A stretch of 64,000 bases of DNA, taken from NCBI RefSeq assembly GCF_902459645.1, contig NZ_CABPSK010000001.1, forward strand, positions 248,001 to 312,000, in the 5' to 3' direction. Each line of letters opens with the position of its first letter. The first letter of the stretch is position 1. Both the position numbers and the translations under genes were made by a program. The notes under the pieces were generated by a model, which ran no database searches, was not told the origin of the DNA, and saw only the letters and a list, made by a program, of their open reading frames with translations. Source of the DNA: Pandoraea pneumonica (lineage in GTDB: Bacteria; Pseudomonadota; Gammaproteobacteria; Burkholderiales; Burkholderiaceae). Positions 8,650-17,177 of the stretch are shown one piece after another.

Positions 8650-8680
8650 GGGCTCCTTCGGGAGCCCTTCTCATTTTGCG
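8650..8680 (+). terminator. Terminator with UUCG tetraloop after the capsid gene
   Basis: GGGCTCC (8650-8656), TTCG loop, GGAGCCC (8661-8667), then a T-rich tract. Placed right after the capsid gene, it probably lets capsid mRNA exceed that of the connector and tail genes unless the polymerase is antiterminated. Confidence 0.75.
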
Positions 8681-8688
8681 AGGAAGAC

Positions 8689-8946
8689 ATGGCAAAGCTG
8701 ATCAAGGCGTTTCTGGGGGTGCTGGACGGCGACATTTATCCGACCACGTTCGAAGCTGGCGACGAATGCCCGCCGGAACTGGAAGCTGGCGCGCGGGAGC
8801 TTGGAGCGCTCGGCGACGAGTCGCTGGCGCCCGAGGAAATGACTGCCGCACAAATCAAGGCAGCGCTGGATGCCAAGGGTGTCGAGTACAAGGCAAGCGC
8901 GAGCAAGGCGGAATTGCTCGAACTGCTGAACGGGGCCGGAGAGTAA
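8689..8946 (+). CDS. Small head-region protein with HeH/LEM-like C-terminus
   Basis: The 85-residue acidic protein ends with TAAQIKAALDAKGVEYKASA then SKAELLELLNG, which matches the HeH/LEM-like helix-extended-helix found in many phage proteins located after the capsid gene. The N-terminal 45 residues are strand-rich and unknown. It may bind DNA or the capsid vertex; neither is shown by sequence. The start ATG is preceded by GAGGAAG. Confidence 0.7.
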   Translation: MAKLIKAFLGVLDGDIYPTTFEAGDECPPELEAGARELGALGDESLAPEEMTAAQIKAALDAKGVEYKASASKAELLELLNGAGE

Positions 8947-8949
8947 AAG

Positions 8950-9291
8950 GTGCCGTTGGTTTCCATCGAACTTGCGACGAAGTTCGTTAAACAGGACCTC
9001 GGTGCTGATGACGACGTCGTGCAAATGGCGCTCGACGGCGCTACACAGTCCGCTATCGACTATCTGAATCGTCAAGTCTTCGAGACCGACGCCGCGTTGC
9101 AGGCCGCCGTTACGGCCGGTACGGCCGGTGAGAACCCGATGGTGGTGAATGCAGCGATTAAGGCGGCCATCCTGAAGACGACCGCTGAGTTGTACATGAA
9201 CCGTGAGGATTCGAGCATTGGGACCGTCGCTGAACTGCCGTTCAACGCGAAATCGCTCTTGCGGCCTCACCGAATCATTCCGGGGGTGTGA
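8950..9291 (+). CDS. Head-tail connector, HK97 gp6-like
   Basis: The 113-residue product starts at GTG 8950 with VSIELATKFVKQDLGADDDVV, typical of gp6-type adaptor proteins, with AIKAAILKTTAELYMNRED as the second conserved helix. These proteins form a ring under the portal. The 3' end runs through the start of the next gene (TGATG). Confidence 0.85.
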   Translation: MPLVSIELATKFVKQDLGADDDVVQMALDGATQSAIDYLNRQVFETDAALQAAVTAGTAGENPMVVNAAIKAAILKTTAELYMNREDSSIGTVAELPFNAKSLLRPHRIIPGV

Positions 9292-9650
9292 TGCGCTCCG
9301 GAACTCTCACTCGGCAAGTGCGGATCGAACGTCGGGGCGCCGGGAAGGATGATTTCGGCCAACCGTCCGACGGCTGGGTGCCGATCGGGCCGGTGCTTTG
9401 GTGCAACGTCCGTGTGTCGTCAGGCTCAGAAGCCATCAAATCTGATATGCCGGTCGGCGCGGCGGCCGTGAGCATTCGCGTGCGTTACCGCACCGACATC
9501 GACAACGGAATGCGTGCGGTCCTGATCAAGTACGTCGCCGGTCAGCCGGTGGACGACGAGATTTTCAACATCGAGAAGCCGTTGCCCGACTACGCCGGCC
9601 GGGAGTACACGGACCTCGTTTGCGTCTCCGGTCAAGGCGATGGCGGTTGA
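9291..9650 (+). CDS. Head closure protein, SPP1 gp16 / phage_H_T_join family
   Basis: This protein of about 119 residues begins MRSGTLTRQVRIERRGAG and continues DDFGQPSDGW with a later VRYRTDID: the beta-barrel head-tail joining (stopper) family. It seals the connector and contacts the tail. ATG 9291 overlaps the previous stop; a GTG one codon earlier is an alternative. It ends 11 bp inside the next gene. Confidence 0.85.
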   Translation: MRSGTLTRQVRIERRGAGKDDFGQPSDGWVPIGPVLWCNVRVSSGSEAIKSDMPVGAAAVSIRVRYRTDIDNGMRAVLIKYVAGQPVDDEIFNIEKPLPDYAGREYTDLVCVSGQGDGG

Positions 9651-10140
9651 TTGGAAGACGAGCGGTTTCAGCGAGTCTGCCGCGGCGCTCTTGAAGCTCG
9701 CCGACGATCTGGCCGAGTCCGCGCTACGGTCTGCGGCTGTCGCTGGCGGGACGATTCTACGTGACGAAGCCGCACTTCGCGCCCCGCAAGGCGAAACCGG
9801 AAACCTCGGTCGCGCGCTCTACCTTAAGTTCATCGAAGAGCGCTCGACAGAGACGAGCAAGATGTATTACGTCAGCATCCGGGGCGGGAAGAAGGGTGAC
9901 GGCCGAAACGACGTCGCCTTCTACGGCCCGATGGTTGAGTTCGGACACTGGTATGTGCCACCGAAACCGAAGGGCGTGAGGTGGAAGTCTCACCGAGCCA
10001 ACTCGGTAGGTAAGCATTGGGTCGCCGCACGGCCGTTCATCCGACCGGCTTGGGAAGCGCGCAAGACCGATGCCGTTGATGCTATGCGCAACAGGCTCAA
10101 AGAGAAGTTGATGGAAATTCACGAGGCGCGCGGCAAATGA
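9640..10140 (+). CDS. Tail completion protein, HK97 gp10 family
   Basis: At 166 residues the length is normal for HK97 gp10. Recognisable parts are AGGTILRDEAALRAPQGETGNL near residue 35, the VEFGHWY signature around residue 105 and the ARPFIRPAWE motif before a C-terminal helix. These proteins sit at the head-tail interface. The start overlaps the upstream gene and the stop overlaps the next start as ATGA. Confidence 0.88.
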   Translation: MAVDWKTSGFSESAAALLKLADDLAESALRSAAVAGGTILRDEAALRAPQGETGNLGRALYLKFIEERSTETSKMYYVSIRGGKKGDGRNDVAFYGPMVEFGHWYVPPKPKGVRWKSHRANSVGKHWVAARPFIRPAWEARKTDAVDAMRNRLKEKLMEIHEARGK

Positions 10141-10484
10141 TCGAGCCACTCATCACGGGCGCGCTGGCCGGGGTTGCTGGTGGTCGGATATTCAACGCCA
10201 CAGCGCCAGCCAACACGGCACGCCCATTTGCAGTTTTTCAAAAAGTTGGCGGGCAGGACGCGAGCTCACTAGAAGGTCTTGCCGAGCGCATGAACGCGCG
10301 CGTGCAGTTCGTTGTGTGGGCGGAGACCGCGAAGGAAGCGGCGACGGTCATGCGGCAGGTGATGACGACCGTCTGCGACGACGAACTGAAGGGTGTGTCC
10401 ATTGGCGCACCCGTGGGGTTGCATGAGTCCGATACCAACTGGTACGGCGAGCGCCTCGATATTTCTTTTTGGTTCACCCCTTGA
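10137..10484 (+). CDS. Tail terminator/completion protein, DUF3168 (gp17-like)
   Basis: The 115-residue protein has the DUF3168 pattern: ARPFAVFQKVGGQDASSLEG, then RVQFVVWAETAKEAATVM, and a final LDISFWF strand. Family members cap the end of the tail tube. It lies exactly between gp10-like and tail tube genes as expected. Confidence 0.85.
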   Translation: MIEPLITGALAGVAGGRIFNATAPANTARPFAVFQKVGGQDASSLEGLAERMNARVQFVVWAETAKEAATVMRQVMTTVCDDELKGVSIGAPVGLHESDTNWYGERLDISFWFTP

Positions 10485-10502
10485 TACATCAGGAGAACAG
10501 CT

Positions 10503-10925
10503 ATGCCATCCCCGGCAATCTCGGCTCAGGGCAGCAAGCTCGAAATCGCGCCTCTGGGCGCCACGCCGACGTACACGCGCATCAAAGGCTTCAAGTCGTT
10601 CACTGGCTTTGACGGCCAGTCGTCGGAAATCGACACGACCGACTTGGACAGCACGTCGAAGGAATACCTGCTCGGCCTGCGTGACAACGGCAATTTCAAC
10701 TTCGATCTGAACATCAACCGCACGGATCCCGGCCAAATTGTGCTCGAAGCTGCGCGGGCCAGCAGTGCAATGCATCTGTTCAAGCTCACGCTGCCGGACG
10801 GTCAAGTTGCGACGTGGAATGGCCTGGTAAAGAGCACGCCGCTTCAAGGCGGTGTCGACGCGGTGCTCACCGGTACGGTCAACACGCGTATCAGCGGTGA
10901 CGTGACGTGGACGGAGGCTCCGTGA
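10503..10925 (+). CDS. Major tail tube protein
   Basis: The 140-residue subunit contains FTGFDGQSSEIDTTDLDSTSKEYLLGLRD, described here only in part: the SSEIDTTDLDS segment at about residues 40-50 is the hallmark of lambda-type tail tube proteins, followed by the TLPDGQVATWNGLV strand pair. It polymerises as stacked rings around the tape measure. A ribosome site (AGGAGA) precedes ATG 10503. Unlike lambda gpV there is no extra Ig-like domain. Confidence 0.9.
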   Translation: MPSPAISAQGSKLEIAPLGATPTYTRIKGFKSFTGFDGQSSEIDTTDLDSTSKEYLLGLRDNGNFNFDLNINRTDPGQIVLEAARASSAMHLFKLTLPDGQVATWNGLVKSTPLQGGVDAVLTGTVNTRISGDVTWTEAP

Positions 10926-11320
10926 ACGTACTTTCAAAAGAGCAGATTCTGACGGCGGACGACCGCAAGACCAAGGACGTATCGGTGCCCCAGTGGGGCG
11001 GTGCCGTTCGACTTGCGGTTATGTCTGGCGCTGAGCGCGACGCATTTCACTCTTCGCGTGAGCGCGGCACGGGCAGTCTCGGGGAGTTCGAAGCGAACCT
11101 CCTCGCGGCGACGATCGTTGGTCTCGACGGCAAGCAGGTTTTCACGGTGGAAGACGTCGAAGCGCTGCGCGACAAGAAAAAAGACATTCTCGACATGCTC
11201 GCCAATGAGGCCGCGCTATTGAATGGCATCGGTCGGGCCGCTCAGGAGAGCGCGGAAAAAAACTCCGTAGCCGCCCCGAGCGGCGATTCTGGTTCCGCCT
11301 CGCCCTCCACCTCGGAATGA
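10922..11320 (+). CDS. Tail assembly chaperone, lambda G equivalent
   Basis: The 132-residue protein starts at GTG 10922, overlapping the tail tube stop. It has MSGAERDAF near residue 33 and VEDVEALRDKKKDILDML near residue 82, typical of G-type chaperones that coat the tape measure during tail assembly. The 3' end carries the slippery heptamer at 11257-11263 and the downstream -1 frame is open, so this gene also yields a longer GT protein. The unshifted C-terminus is a low-complexity Ala/Ser tail, as expected for the short form. Confidence 0.85.
   Translation: MNVLSKEQILTADDRKTKDVSVPQWGGAVRLAVMSGAERDAFHSSRERGTGSLGEFEANLLAATIVGLDGKQVFTVEDVEALRDKKKDILDMLANEAALLNGIGRAAQESAEKNSVAAPSGDSGSASPSTSE
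11257..11263 (+). promoter_or_regulatory. Programmed -1 frameshift site A_AAA_AAC
   Basis: In the G frame the codons are GAA AAA AAC, giving the ideal X_XXY_YYZ heptamer A_AAA_AAC. After a -1 slip the frame reads 18 codons (LRSRPERRFWFRLALHLG) straight into the ATG at 11317 and on to 11622 without a stop. The resulting GT protein would have about 233 residues. Confidence 0.85.
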
Positions 11321-11622
11321 GCGTTCGGCAGGCTCAGCGGGAGATTGATTCCGCTGAGTTTGCCGAGTGGTTGGCGTACGCCAGCATCGAGAATTTCGGC
11401 AGCCCTGTTGAGGATCTGCGGACCGGTGCGGTGGTGTCAATGCTGGCGAACATAAATCGGGATCGAAAACAGCGGCCCGAGCCTTACGGCCTTCTCGACT
11501 TCTTGCCGTGGACTGAGTCACCAGACACGTCACCAGACGAGCCGGTTCAGCTTGCCGATCCAAAGGCGCAATCGGACCTCATCCGCGCCGCGATTTTCGG
11601 TATCTCGCCCAAATCCCATTAA
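11317..11622 (+). CDS. T region of tail chaperone GT (made by -1 frameshift)
   Basis: On its own this frame would give 101 residues from ATG 11317, but the bases before the ATG also code for FWFRLALHLG, and the whole LALHLGMSVRQAQREIDSAE stretch resembles the lambda T domain (EFAEWLAY follows). I therefore read it as the T extension of GT, joined to G at 11263. GT binds the tape measure and recruits tube subunits and is absent from the finished tail. The stop is followed at once by a terminator. Confidence 0.85.
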   Translation: MSVRQAQREIDSAEFAEWLAYASIENFGSPVEDLRTGAVVSMLANINRDRKQRPEPYGLLDFLPWTESPDTSPDEPVQLADPKAQSDLIRAAIFGISPKSH

Positions 11623-11623
11623 C

Positions 11624-11645
11624 GCCCGCTGTACGCGGGCTTTTT
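11624..11645 (+). terminator. Terminator between GT and tape measure
   Basis: GCCCGC (11624-11629), loop TGTAC, GCGGGC (11635-11640) and five Ts. It starts 2 bp after the GT stop and would limit read-through into the tape measure gene. Confidence 0.75.
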
Positions 11646-11658
11646 CAATGACATCGCA

Positions 11659-14538
11659 ATGAGTGACCTGATCGGAAAGGCCGTAATCGCCGTCGAGGCG
11701 AATACCACGGGCCTTAAGGCTGGCATGGCCGAAGGCGCTCAGTCGGTAAAGCAGCTTGAGGCCACGGCCACGGCGTCCGGCGCAAAGACGAGCGCGGCGT
11801 TTAAGGGCATGTCGGACGCGGCAACGTCAGGGGCTAGGGCTAGCGAATCGTCGATTCGCAGCTTCATGGCGTCGCTCGAACGCCAGTCCGTGACCGTCTC
11901 GCAAGGCAAGGCTGCATGGATGGAGATGCGCGCGGCCCAGCTCGGTGTCGCGGATTCGGCGGCGCCAATGATCGCGGCCATGAAGAAGGCCGAGAACGGG
12001 GCGCATGAAATGAATTTCGCGTCGGCCGCGGCGCGAAAAGAAATGATGGTGCTGGCACACGAAGCCTCTACTGGTGCCTGGAAGAACTTCGGTGGATCGC
12101 TTCTCGTACTCGGTGAGCGCACGGATGCGTTGGGAGCCATTATGTCCGCGACCGGCGTCACGGTCGGGCTCGTCGGCGCTTTCATCGGCGCATTTGCGCT
12201 TGCGGCGTATCAGGGAAAGAACGAGGCGGAGGCATTTGCAAAGTCTCTGCAACTGACCGGAAATGCCGCAGGTGTGACTCGCGACGCCTTCAACGCGATG
12301 ACGCTAGGTATCGCGCAGGGCACCAAGTCCGGGATCGGCGCGGCGCATGACGCTCTCCAAGAGCTGATCTACACCGGCAAGTTCACCGGACAGAGCTTGC
12401 AGACGCTGGGGGAGGACGTCGTCAAGCTGTCCGACCTGACCGGCGCGAAGCTCGAAGATATTGTGGCCGATTACGCCAAGATGCCCGATGGCGTTGCGAA
12501 GTGGGCTGCCGAGCACAATCGCAGTATGCACTTCATGGATACGGCGACGTATGAGTACGTCCGATCCCTTGAAGAGGCGGGCAAGGTGTCCGACGCGGTT
12601 CGCGTCGTCTCCGAAGCACTCCATCGGCAACTTGTAACGGATGCCACCGACAAGCTCGGCACCGCAGCAAAAGCGTGGCGGGATTTTCGTCTCGAGATTT
12701 CAAAGACCTGGGCGCAGCTGAAGCAGGGTTTCAGCACCGGCCCCACGAACACCGACAAGATCGATACCCTTCTCAACGAGCGGCGCGATCTTGAGTCGAT
12801 GGCAAAGCGTTCGGGTGGCGGTGGCGAGATGGCGCGAGAGCGCATCGCCAGCATCGACAAGCAAATCGCTTCGCTCCAATCGCTCAACATCGAAGAACAG
12901 CGCCTTGCCGAAGGCAATGCACGCCGCGCGCGCGAGGCTCAGGCAGGCATTGCCGCGACTGACGCCTTGCACAAGCAGCGGCTGCAATACGACAAGGGCT
13001 ACGCGCGCCAGAACGCTCTCGATCAGTTTGACCGTCATATTTCTGACCTTCGGACGGCGAACCCGAACAGCCCCGAGCTTGATCCTAAAGCGCTTGCTGC
13101 GACCCGGAAGGGGATCATCGAGCAATACACGGACAAGAAAGGCGAATCGGACGCGCAGAACGCGCTAAACGCACGCCTCGAAGCCTTGCAGCAGCAGTAC
13201 AAGGCCGAAGAGGATTCGCTGAAGTCGAATCTCACGCACATCAAGAGTCTTCGAGAGCAGGGACTGGTGTCGTTGCAGGACCAATTGCAACTGGAACACG
13301 ACGCTCGGCAGCAGTCGCTGACGAAGCAGTTGGGCATTGTTCAGCAGCAGGAAGAGCTGGCGAAGGGCAAGAAGCAACTCGCGGCATACCAAAAGTACGC
13401 GGGCGAAGAGACTCAGATTCGGCAAAAGCTCGCCGAGAACGACCGTAAGTTTGCGGACGATTCCGCTGCCCTTCAGCAGAAGCAAGCCCGGGACCTTCAG
13501 GCTTACGTGACGTCGCTCGACAAGTCCCTGCAAACGCGGCGCGACGCGATCACGCAAAGCGTCGATTCGATCGGCATGGGCGATACGGCTCGCGACCAGT
13601 TCTCGCGACTTACCGCTGCGGCTAAGGAATACGACCAGAAGCTATCGGACCTGACGCGCTCGCGTATCGAGAATCGCATCGACCCGAGTCAGTACGACGC
13701 GGAGTTGAAGGCTTTACAAGACTTCTACGATAAACGAGTGGCGATGGAGTATGACGCCACCGACCGTATTCGCGCCGCACAAGGGAACTGGCTCAACGGT
13801 GCCCGGCGCGCTTGGGAGAACTTCAACGACAAGGCGCTCAACGTCGCGGACCAGGTCGGCACTAGCTTTTCGAATGTCTACGAAGGGTTGACGGACGCCG
13901 CTGCCAAGTGGGCCACTGGCACCAAGATGCGCATCGCGGATATCGGTTCGGCGTTCGCGCAAGAGCTGATAAAAATGTCGATTCGCGCGGCGGCATCACC
14001 AGTATTTGGCGCGTTGACTGGCTACTTGGGCAGCATGTTTGGCGGTGGGTATTCGTCGAGCAGTGTCAACGCAGGGCTGGCTGGATCGTATAGCGGTTCG
14101 TTCTCGTCGGGCTTAGGTGGTACCGGCATGTTCACGATGCCCAGTGCGAAGGGCAACGTGTTTGCAAGCGGCTCCGTCGTGCACGCCTTTGCCAAGGGCG
14201 GCACATTCACCAATCAGGTAGTCAATCAACCCACCCTCGCACCCATGGCCCTCTTCGGCGAAGCCGGGGAGGAAGCAATCATGCCGCTCAAGCGCGGGGC
14301 TGATGGCTCATTGGGGGTTCGTGCGTCGATCGACGTGGGAAGCGGCACACAGGTGCAGAACTACACGAACGTGGATCTGAACGTGCAGGCAACCGGTGGT
14401 GGTCCAGGGGGCTTTGACAGTACGGACGCGCGAGATCTGAAGCGAGCAGTCCAGGGTTGGATCGATGAGCGCATGGACAAGAAGATGCGGGGGCAGGGTG
14501 GTTATGCGTCGCAGATGAAATACGGGCGGCTGGCATGA
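11659..14538 (+). CDS. Tail tape measure protein
   Basis: A 959-residue protein that fixes tail length and enters the cell envelope on infection. The N-terminal 60 residues (VIAVEANTTGLKAGMAEGAQ) match phage tape measure N-termini. A hydrophobic section about residues 160-190 (ATGVTVGLVGAFIGAFALAA) could span a membrane. Residues about 370-640 are long coiled coils rich in Gln and Lys. The region about 660-800 (RDQFSRLTAAAKEYDQKL, then AQGNWLNGARRAWENFND) is the lambda H-type C-terminal domain, followed by Gly/Ser-rich sequence and GEAGEEAIMPLKRG. The length predicts a tail of roughly 140 nm by the usual 0.15 nm per residue rule. Confidence 0.93.
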   Translation: MSDLIGKAVIAVEANTTGLKAGMAEGAQSVKQLEATATASGAKTSAAFKGMSDAATSGARASESSIRSFMASLERQSVTVSQGKAAWMEMRAAQLGVADSAAPMIAAMKKAENGAHEMNFASAAARKEMMVLAHEASTGAWKNFGGSLLVLGERTDALGAIMSATGVTVGLVGAFIGAFALAAYQGKNEAEAFAKSLQLTGNAAGVTRDAFNAMTLGIAQGTKSGIGAAHDALQELIYTGKFTGQSLQTLGEDVVKLSDLTGAKLEDIVADYAKMPDGVAKWAAEHNRSMHFMDTATYEYVRSLEEAGKVSDAVRVVSEALHRQLVTDATDKLGTAAKAWRDFRLEISKTWAQLKQGFSTGPTNTDKIDTLLNERRDLESMAKRSGGGGEMARERIASIDKQIASLQSLNIEEQRLAEGNARRAREAQAGIAATDALHKQRLQYDKGYARQNALDQFDRHISDLRTANPNSPELDPKALAATRKGIIEQYTDKKGESDAQNALNARLEALQQQYKAEEDSLKSNLTHIKSLREQGLVSLQDQLQLEHDARQQSLTKQLGIVQQQEELAKGKKQLAAYQKYAGEETQIRQKLAENDRKFADDSAALQQKQARDLQAYVTSLDKSLQTRRDAITQSVDSIGMGDTARDQFSRLTAAAKEYDQKLSDLTRSRIENRIDPSQYDAELKALQDFYDKRVAMEYDATDRIRAAQGNWLNGARRAWENFNDKALNVADQVGTSFSNVYEGLTDAAAKWATGTKMRIADIGSAFAQELIKMSIRAAASPVFGALTGYLGSMFGGGYSSSSVNAGLAGSYSGSFSSGLGGTGMFTMPSAKGNVFASGSVVHAFAKGGTFTNQVVNQPTLAPMALFGEAGEEAIMPLKRGADGSLGVRASIDVGSGTQVQNYTNVDLNVQATGGGPGGFDSTDARDLKRAVQGWIDERMDKKMRGQGGYASQMKYGRLA

Positions 14539-14870
14539 CCGATACGTTCATCTGGTCCCCTCGCACGAATTCGTCCGGCGATACCACCTTTTCAGTGCTC
14601 AAAGCTAAGTTTGGTGACGGCTATGAGCAGCGGGCCAATAACGGGCTGAACAATAGAGCGTCAAGCTACCAACTAACTTTCGTCGGGACGGAGTCGAAGA
14701 TTTCGGCGATTCTGGCTTTCCTCGACGCCCACGCAGGCAGCAAGTCGTTTTTCTGGAAGCCCCCCTTACGGGAGCAGGCGCTTTTCGTCTGCGAGAAGTA
14801 CTCCGGGCCAGTGAAGGACGGGGACATTTATACGATCTCGGCGACGTTCGACCAGACGTTCGCGCCGTGA
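14535..14870 (+). CDS. Minor tail protein, lambda gpM family
   Basis: The 111-residue product starts with FIWSPR, then FSVLKAKFGDGYEQRANNGLNN, and ends AFLDAHAGSKSFFWKPP and ISATFDQTF: the phage minor tail protein M pattern. It forms the hexameric distal tail collar between tube and tip. It overlaps the tape measure stop by 4 bp. Confidence 0.9.
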   Translation: MTDTFIWSPRTNSSGDTTFSVLKAKFGDGYEQRANNGLNNRASSYQLTFVGTESKISAILAFLDAHAGSKSFFWKPPLREQALFVCEKYSGPVKDGDIYTISATFDQTFAP

Positions 14871-14913
14871 TCTAGGCCGTCCCGTTTCTTCATATCGACG
14901 AAAAAAACCGAAA

Positions 14914-15732
14914 ATGAACCTCCAGCAAATCAATCTCGGCTCCACTCCTACGGGGGGAGACGGCGATACCGTTCGTTCTGCGTTCGCAAAGACTAATCAG
15001 AACTCGACGGACATATCCGAGAAGTTCACTGCCGTCGATACCGCCGTCGCGGGCAAGATGCCCGCGAATCCTGGTGGCGGCGTCGATAAAGTCGTGATGG
15101 GTAGCGGAGCTCTCGACAACGCGATCAACCCTCGCTGGCAGATCAAATCATCCAGTGGCCCGATGCTGGAGTTTCATATTCCCGGGTCGACAGCCCTGGG
15201 TAACTTTATGGATCCTGCTGGCAATCTGTATTGGGCCAGAACCGACGGCGGAGGGAGCGCCAGTGGTGCGGCACGAATGTACCTTACGCCCACAGGATCG
15301 CTTTCGATCCTGGGTACATTGAGTCAAGGCTCGGACTATCGGCTGAAGACGGACGTGATCGAGTTGGATCCTGACGACGTCCTTGAGCGGGTCATGCGCT
15401 TCAGAGGCGTCGAATACACGTCCATTTTTGACCCGGACGGTGGGCGCTTGCCTGGTGGGTTAGCTCATGAAGTGAGTGAGGCATTTCCGCTGCTCGTGCA
15501 GGGAACCAAGGACGCAGTAGAGGCCGCTCCAGACATCGATGGCAAGCCCGTGGCTCGGTATCAGCGAATGAACTACGTCGGACTAGTCGTTTACACGACT
15601 GTCGGCTTGCAGGCCACGGTTCGGCGTCTTGAGGCGGCGGAAAAAACGATTGGAAGCCTGGTCGGGCGAATTGAGGCACTTGAGCGGATGATGCCGAGTG
15701 AAGGCCAAGCGGGTCATGAGACCGGCGAATGA
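14914..15732 (+). CDS. Tail fibre/appendage protein with S74 self-cleaving chaperone domain
   Basis: The 272-residue protein has a short N-terminal anchor (about 1-60), a middle shaft, and a C-terminal intramolecular chaperone domain starting at SDYRLKTDVIELD near residue 144. The Ser and Lys of SDYRLK are the catalytic dyad by which S74 (endosialidase-type) domains cut themselves off after trimer folding. The end has GLVVYTTVGLQATVRRLEA and a trimeric coiled coil. In lambda nothing lies between M and L, so this is an insertion carrying a receptor-binding or decoration protein. ATG 14914 lacks a strong ribosome site. The stop overlaps the next start. Confidence 0.85.
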   Translation: MNLQQINLGSTPTGGDGDTVRSAFAKTNQNSTDISEKFTAVDTAVAGKMPANPGGGVDKVVMGSGALDNAINPRWQIKSSSGPMLEFHIPGSTALGNFMDPAGNLYWARTDGGGSASGAARMYLTPTGSLSILGTLSQGSDYRLKTDVIELDPDDVLERVMRFRGVEYTSIFDPDGGRLPGGLAHEVSEAFPLLVQGTKDAVEAAPDIDGKPVARYQRMNYVGLVVYTTVGLQATVRRLEAAEKTIGSLVGRIEALERMMPSEGQAGHETGE

Positions 15733-16433
15733 GCATTTATTCCGATATTCAGACGCTTGAGCCTGGTGCGCTGATCGAGATGTTTGAATTGGACGCGACA
15801 GCCCAGTCAGGCGACGTTCTGCGATTCCACGGATACATGCAGGCTGGTTCAATCTGGTGGCAGGGAAACGAGTACTTACCTTGGCCGATTGAGGTCGAGG
15901 GTTTCGCTCGCAGCGGCGATAGCCAACAGCCGACACCGACTTTGTCAGTAGGCAACGTGGACGGCTCAATCACCGCTTTGTGCCTGTATCTGGACGACAT
16001 GGTCGGTGCGAAGGTTTCGCGCCTGCGGACATTGGGCCAGTACCTCGACGCCCGCAATTTCCCTGAGGGCAATCCGACGGCGGACCCCGACGAGCAGTTC
16101 CCGCCCGAGCTTTGGTACATCAACCAGAAGACGGAAGAGACAAACGAGGCAGTGACCTTCGAACTGGCAAGCGCGCTCGATTTCAACGGCGAGCAGTTGC
16201 CGCGCCGCCAGATCATCGCCAATGTTTGTATCTGGCTGACGATCGGTGGCTATCGCGGGCCCCACTGCGGCTACACCGGCACGGCCTATTTCGACAAGGA
16301 CGACAACCCCGTGGCCGATCCAACGCGCGATCGGTGCGGCGGCCGCGTTTCGTCGTGCAAATGTCGCTTCGGCGAGAACAACGAGTTGCCCTACGGCGGC
16401 TTCCCGGCGGCCGACCTGGTCCGTACGAGCTGA
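15729..16433 (+). CDS. Minor tail protein, lambda gpL family (probable Fe-S)
   Basis: The 234-residue protein shows gpL features: YSDIQTLEPGALIEMFELD at the start, a middle VGNVDGSITAL, and a C-terminal cysteine region with ANVCIW, PHCGYTG, DRCGGRVSSCKCRFG. Lambda-type L proteins bind a [4Fe-4S] cluster with four cysteines of this region; cluster binding here is inferred. It joins the tail tip below M. Start overlaps the S74 gene and the stop overlaps K. Confidence 0.9.
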   Translation: MSIYSDIQTLEPGALIEMFELDATAQSGDVLRFHGYMQAGSIWWQGNEYLPWPIEVEGFARSGDSQQPTPTLSVGNVDGSITALCLYLDDMVGAKVSRLRTLGQYLDARNFPEGNPTADPDEQFPPELWYINQKTEETNEAVTFELASALDFNGEQLPRRQIIANVCIWLTIGGYRGPHCGYTGTAYFDKDDNPVADPTRDRCGGRVSSCKCRFGENNELPYGGFPAADLVRTS

Positions 16434-17146
16434 TGAAAGAACTAACGCTTAAGGCTATCCGCGAACACGCGGAAGCGGAGTATCCCCGTGAAGCCTGCGG
16501 CCTCATCGTAGTTCGAAGGGGGCGCGAGCGGTACATGCGTTGCCGGAATCTCGCGCAGGGAACTGAACATTTCGTCATGTCACCGGAGGATTACGCGGCG
16601 GCCGAAGACGTGGGGGACGTGGTTGCCGTAGTGCACTCACATCCCGACGCACCGGCAACGCCGAGCGAAGCCGATCTGGTGAGTTGCGAGGCGACTGGCC
16701 TGCCGTGGCACATTCTTTCGTGGCCGGCGGATGACTTCCGCACGATGGAGCCAAGCGGGTTTCAAGCCCCGCTAGTTGGGCGATCATTCGCACACGGGGT
16801 ACTCGACTGCTGGTCACTAGTTCGTGATTTTTACGCCCGCGAATTGAAAATTGAGTTACCGGATTTCGAGCGGCGCGACGATTGGTGGGCACAGGGCGAA
16901 AACCTCTACATGGAGGGGTACCCGAAAGCCGGTTTCGTCCATCTGAATCAGGACGAGCCTGCGAAAGAGGGCGACGTGATCCTGATGCAGCGTCGCTCAA
17001 CTGTGCCCAATCACGCGGCCGTCTATCTTGGCGACGGCCTGATGCTGCATCATATGCACGGGCGCCTGTCGACCCGTGAAGTGTACGGTGGCTACTGGCG
17101 CGAGATCACACGTTGCGTTCTAAGGCACAAGGACCTGTTCGGGTAA
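16433..17146 (+). CDS. Tail tip protein K: JAMM plus NlpC/P60 domains
   Basis: A 237-residue lambda gpK-type protein. The N-terminal JAMM/MPN domain has Glu20 (PREACG) and the H68-S-H70-P motif followed by PSEAD, a complete metal site. The C-terminal NlpC/P60 domain has HGVLDCWSLVRDFY with its catalytic Cys near residue 125 and NHAAVYLGDG with the His. It probably trims a tail protein and cuts peptidoglycan during tail assembly or entry. I start at ATG 16433, overlapping the L stop; a much longer upstream frame is only a shadow of L. Confidence 0.92.
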   Translation: MKELTLKAIREHAEAEYPREACGLIVVRRGRERYMRCRNLAQGTEHFVMSPEDYAAAEDVGDVVAVVHSHPDAPATPSEADLVSCEATGLPWHILSWPADDFRTMEPSGFQAPLVGRSFAHGVLDCWSLVRDFYARELKIELPDFERRDDWWAQGENLYMEGYPKAGFVHLNQDEPAKEGDVILMQRRSTVPNHAAVYLGDGLMLHHMHGRLSTREVYGGYWREITRCVLRHKDLFG

Positions 17147-17177
17147 TATTCGGCTTTTGACCAGTTAGGGAGCCGAA

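Noticed and set aside
11317-11622. Independent gene starting at ATG 11317
   Set aside because: The 54 bp before the ATG in the same frame encode a conserved-looking T-domain start and connect exactly to a slippery heptamer, so a frameshift product is the better reading.
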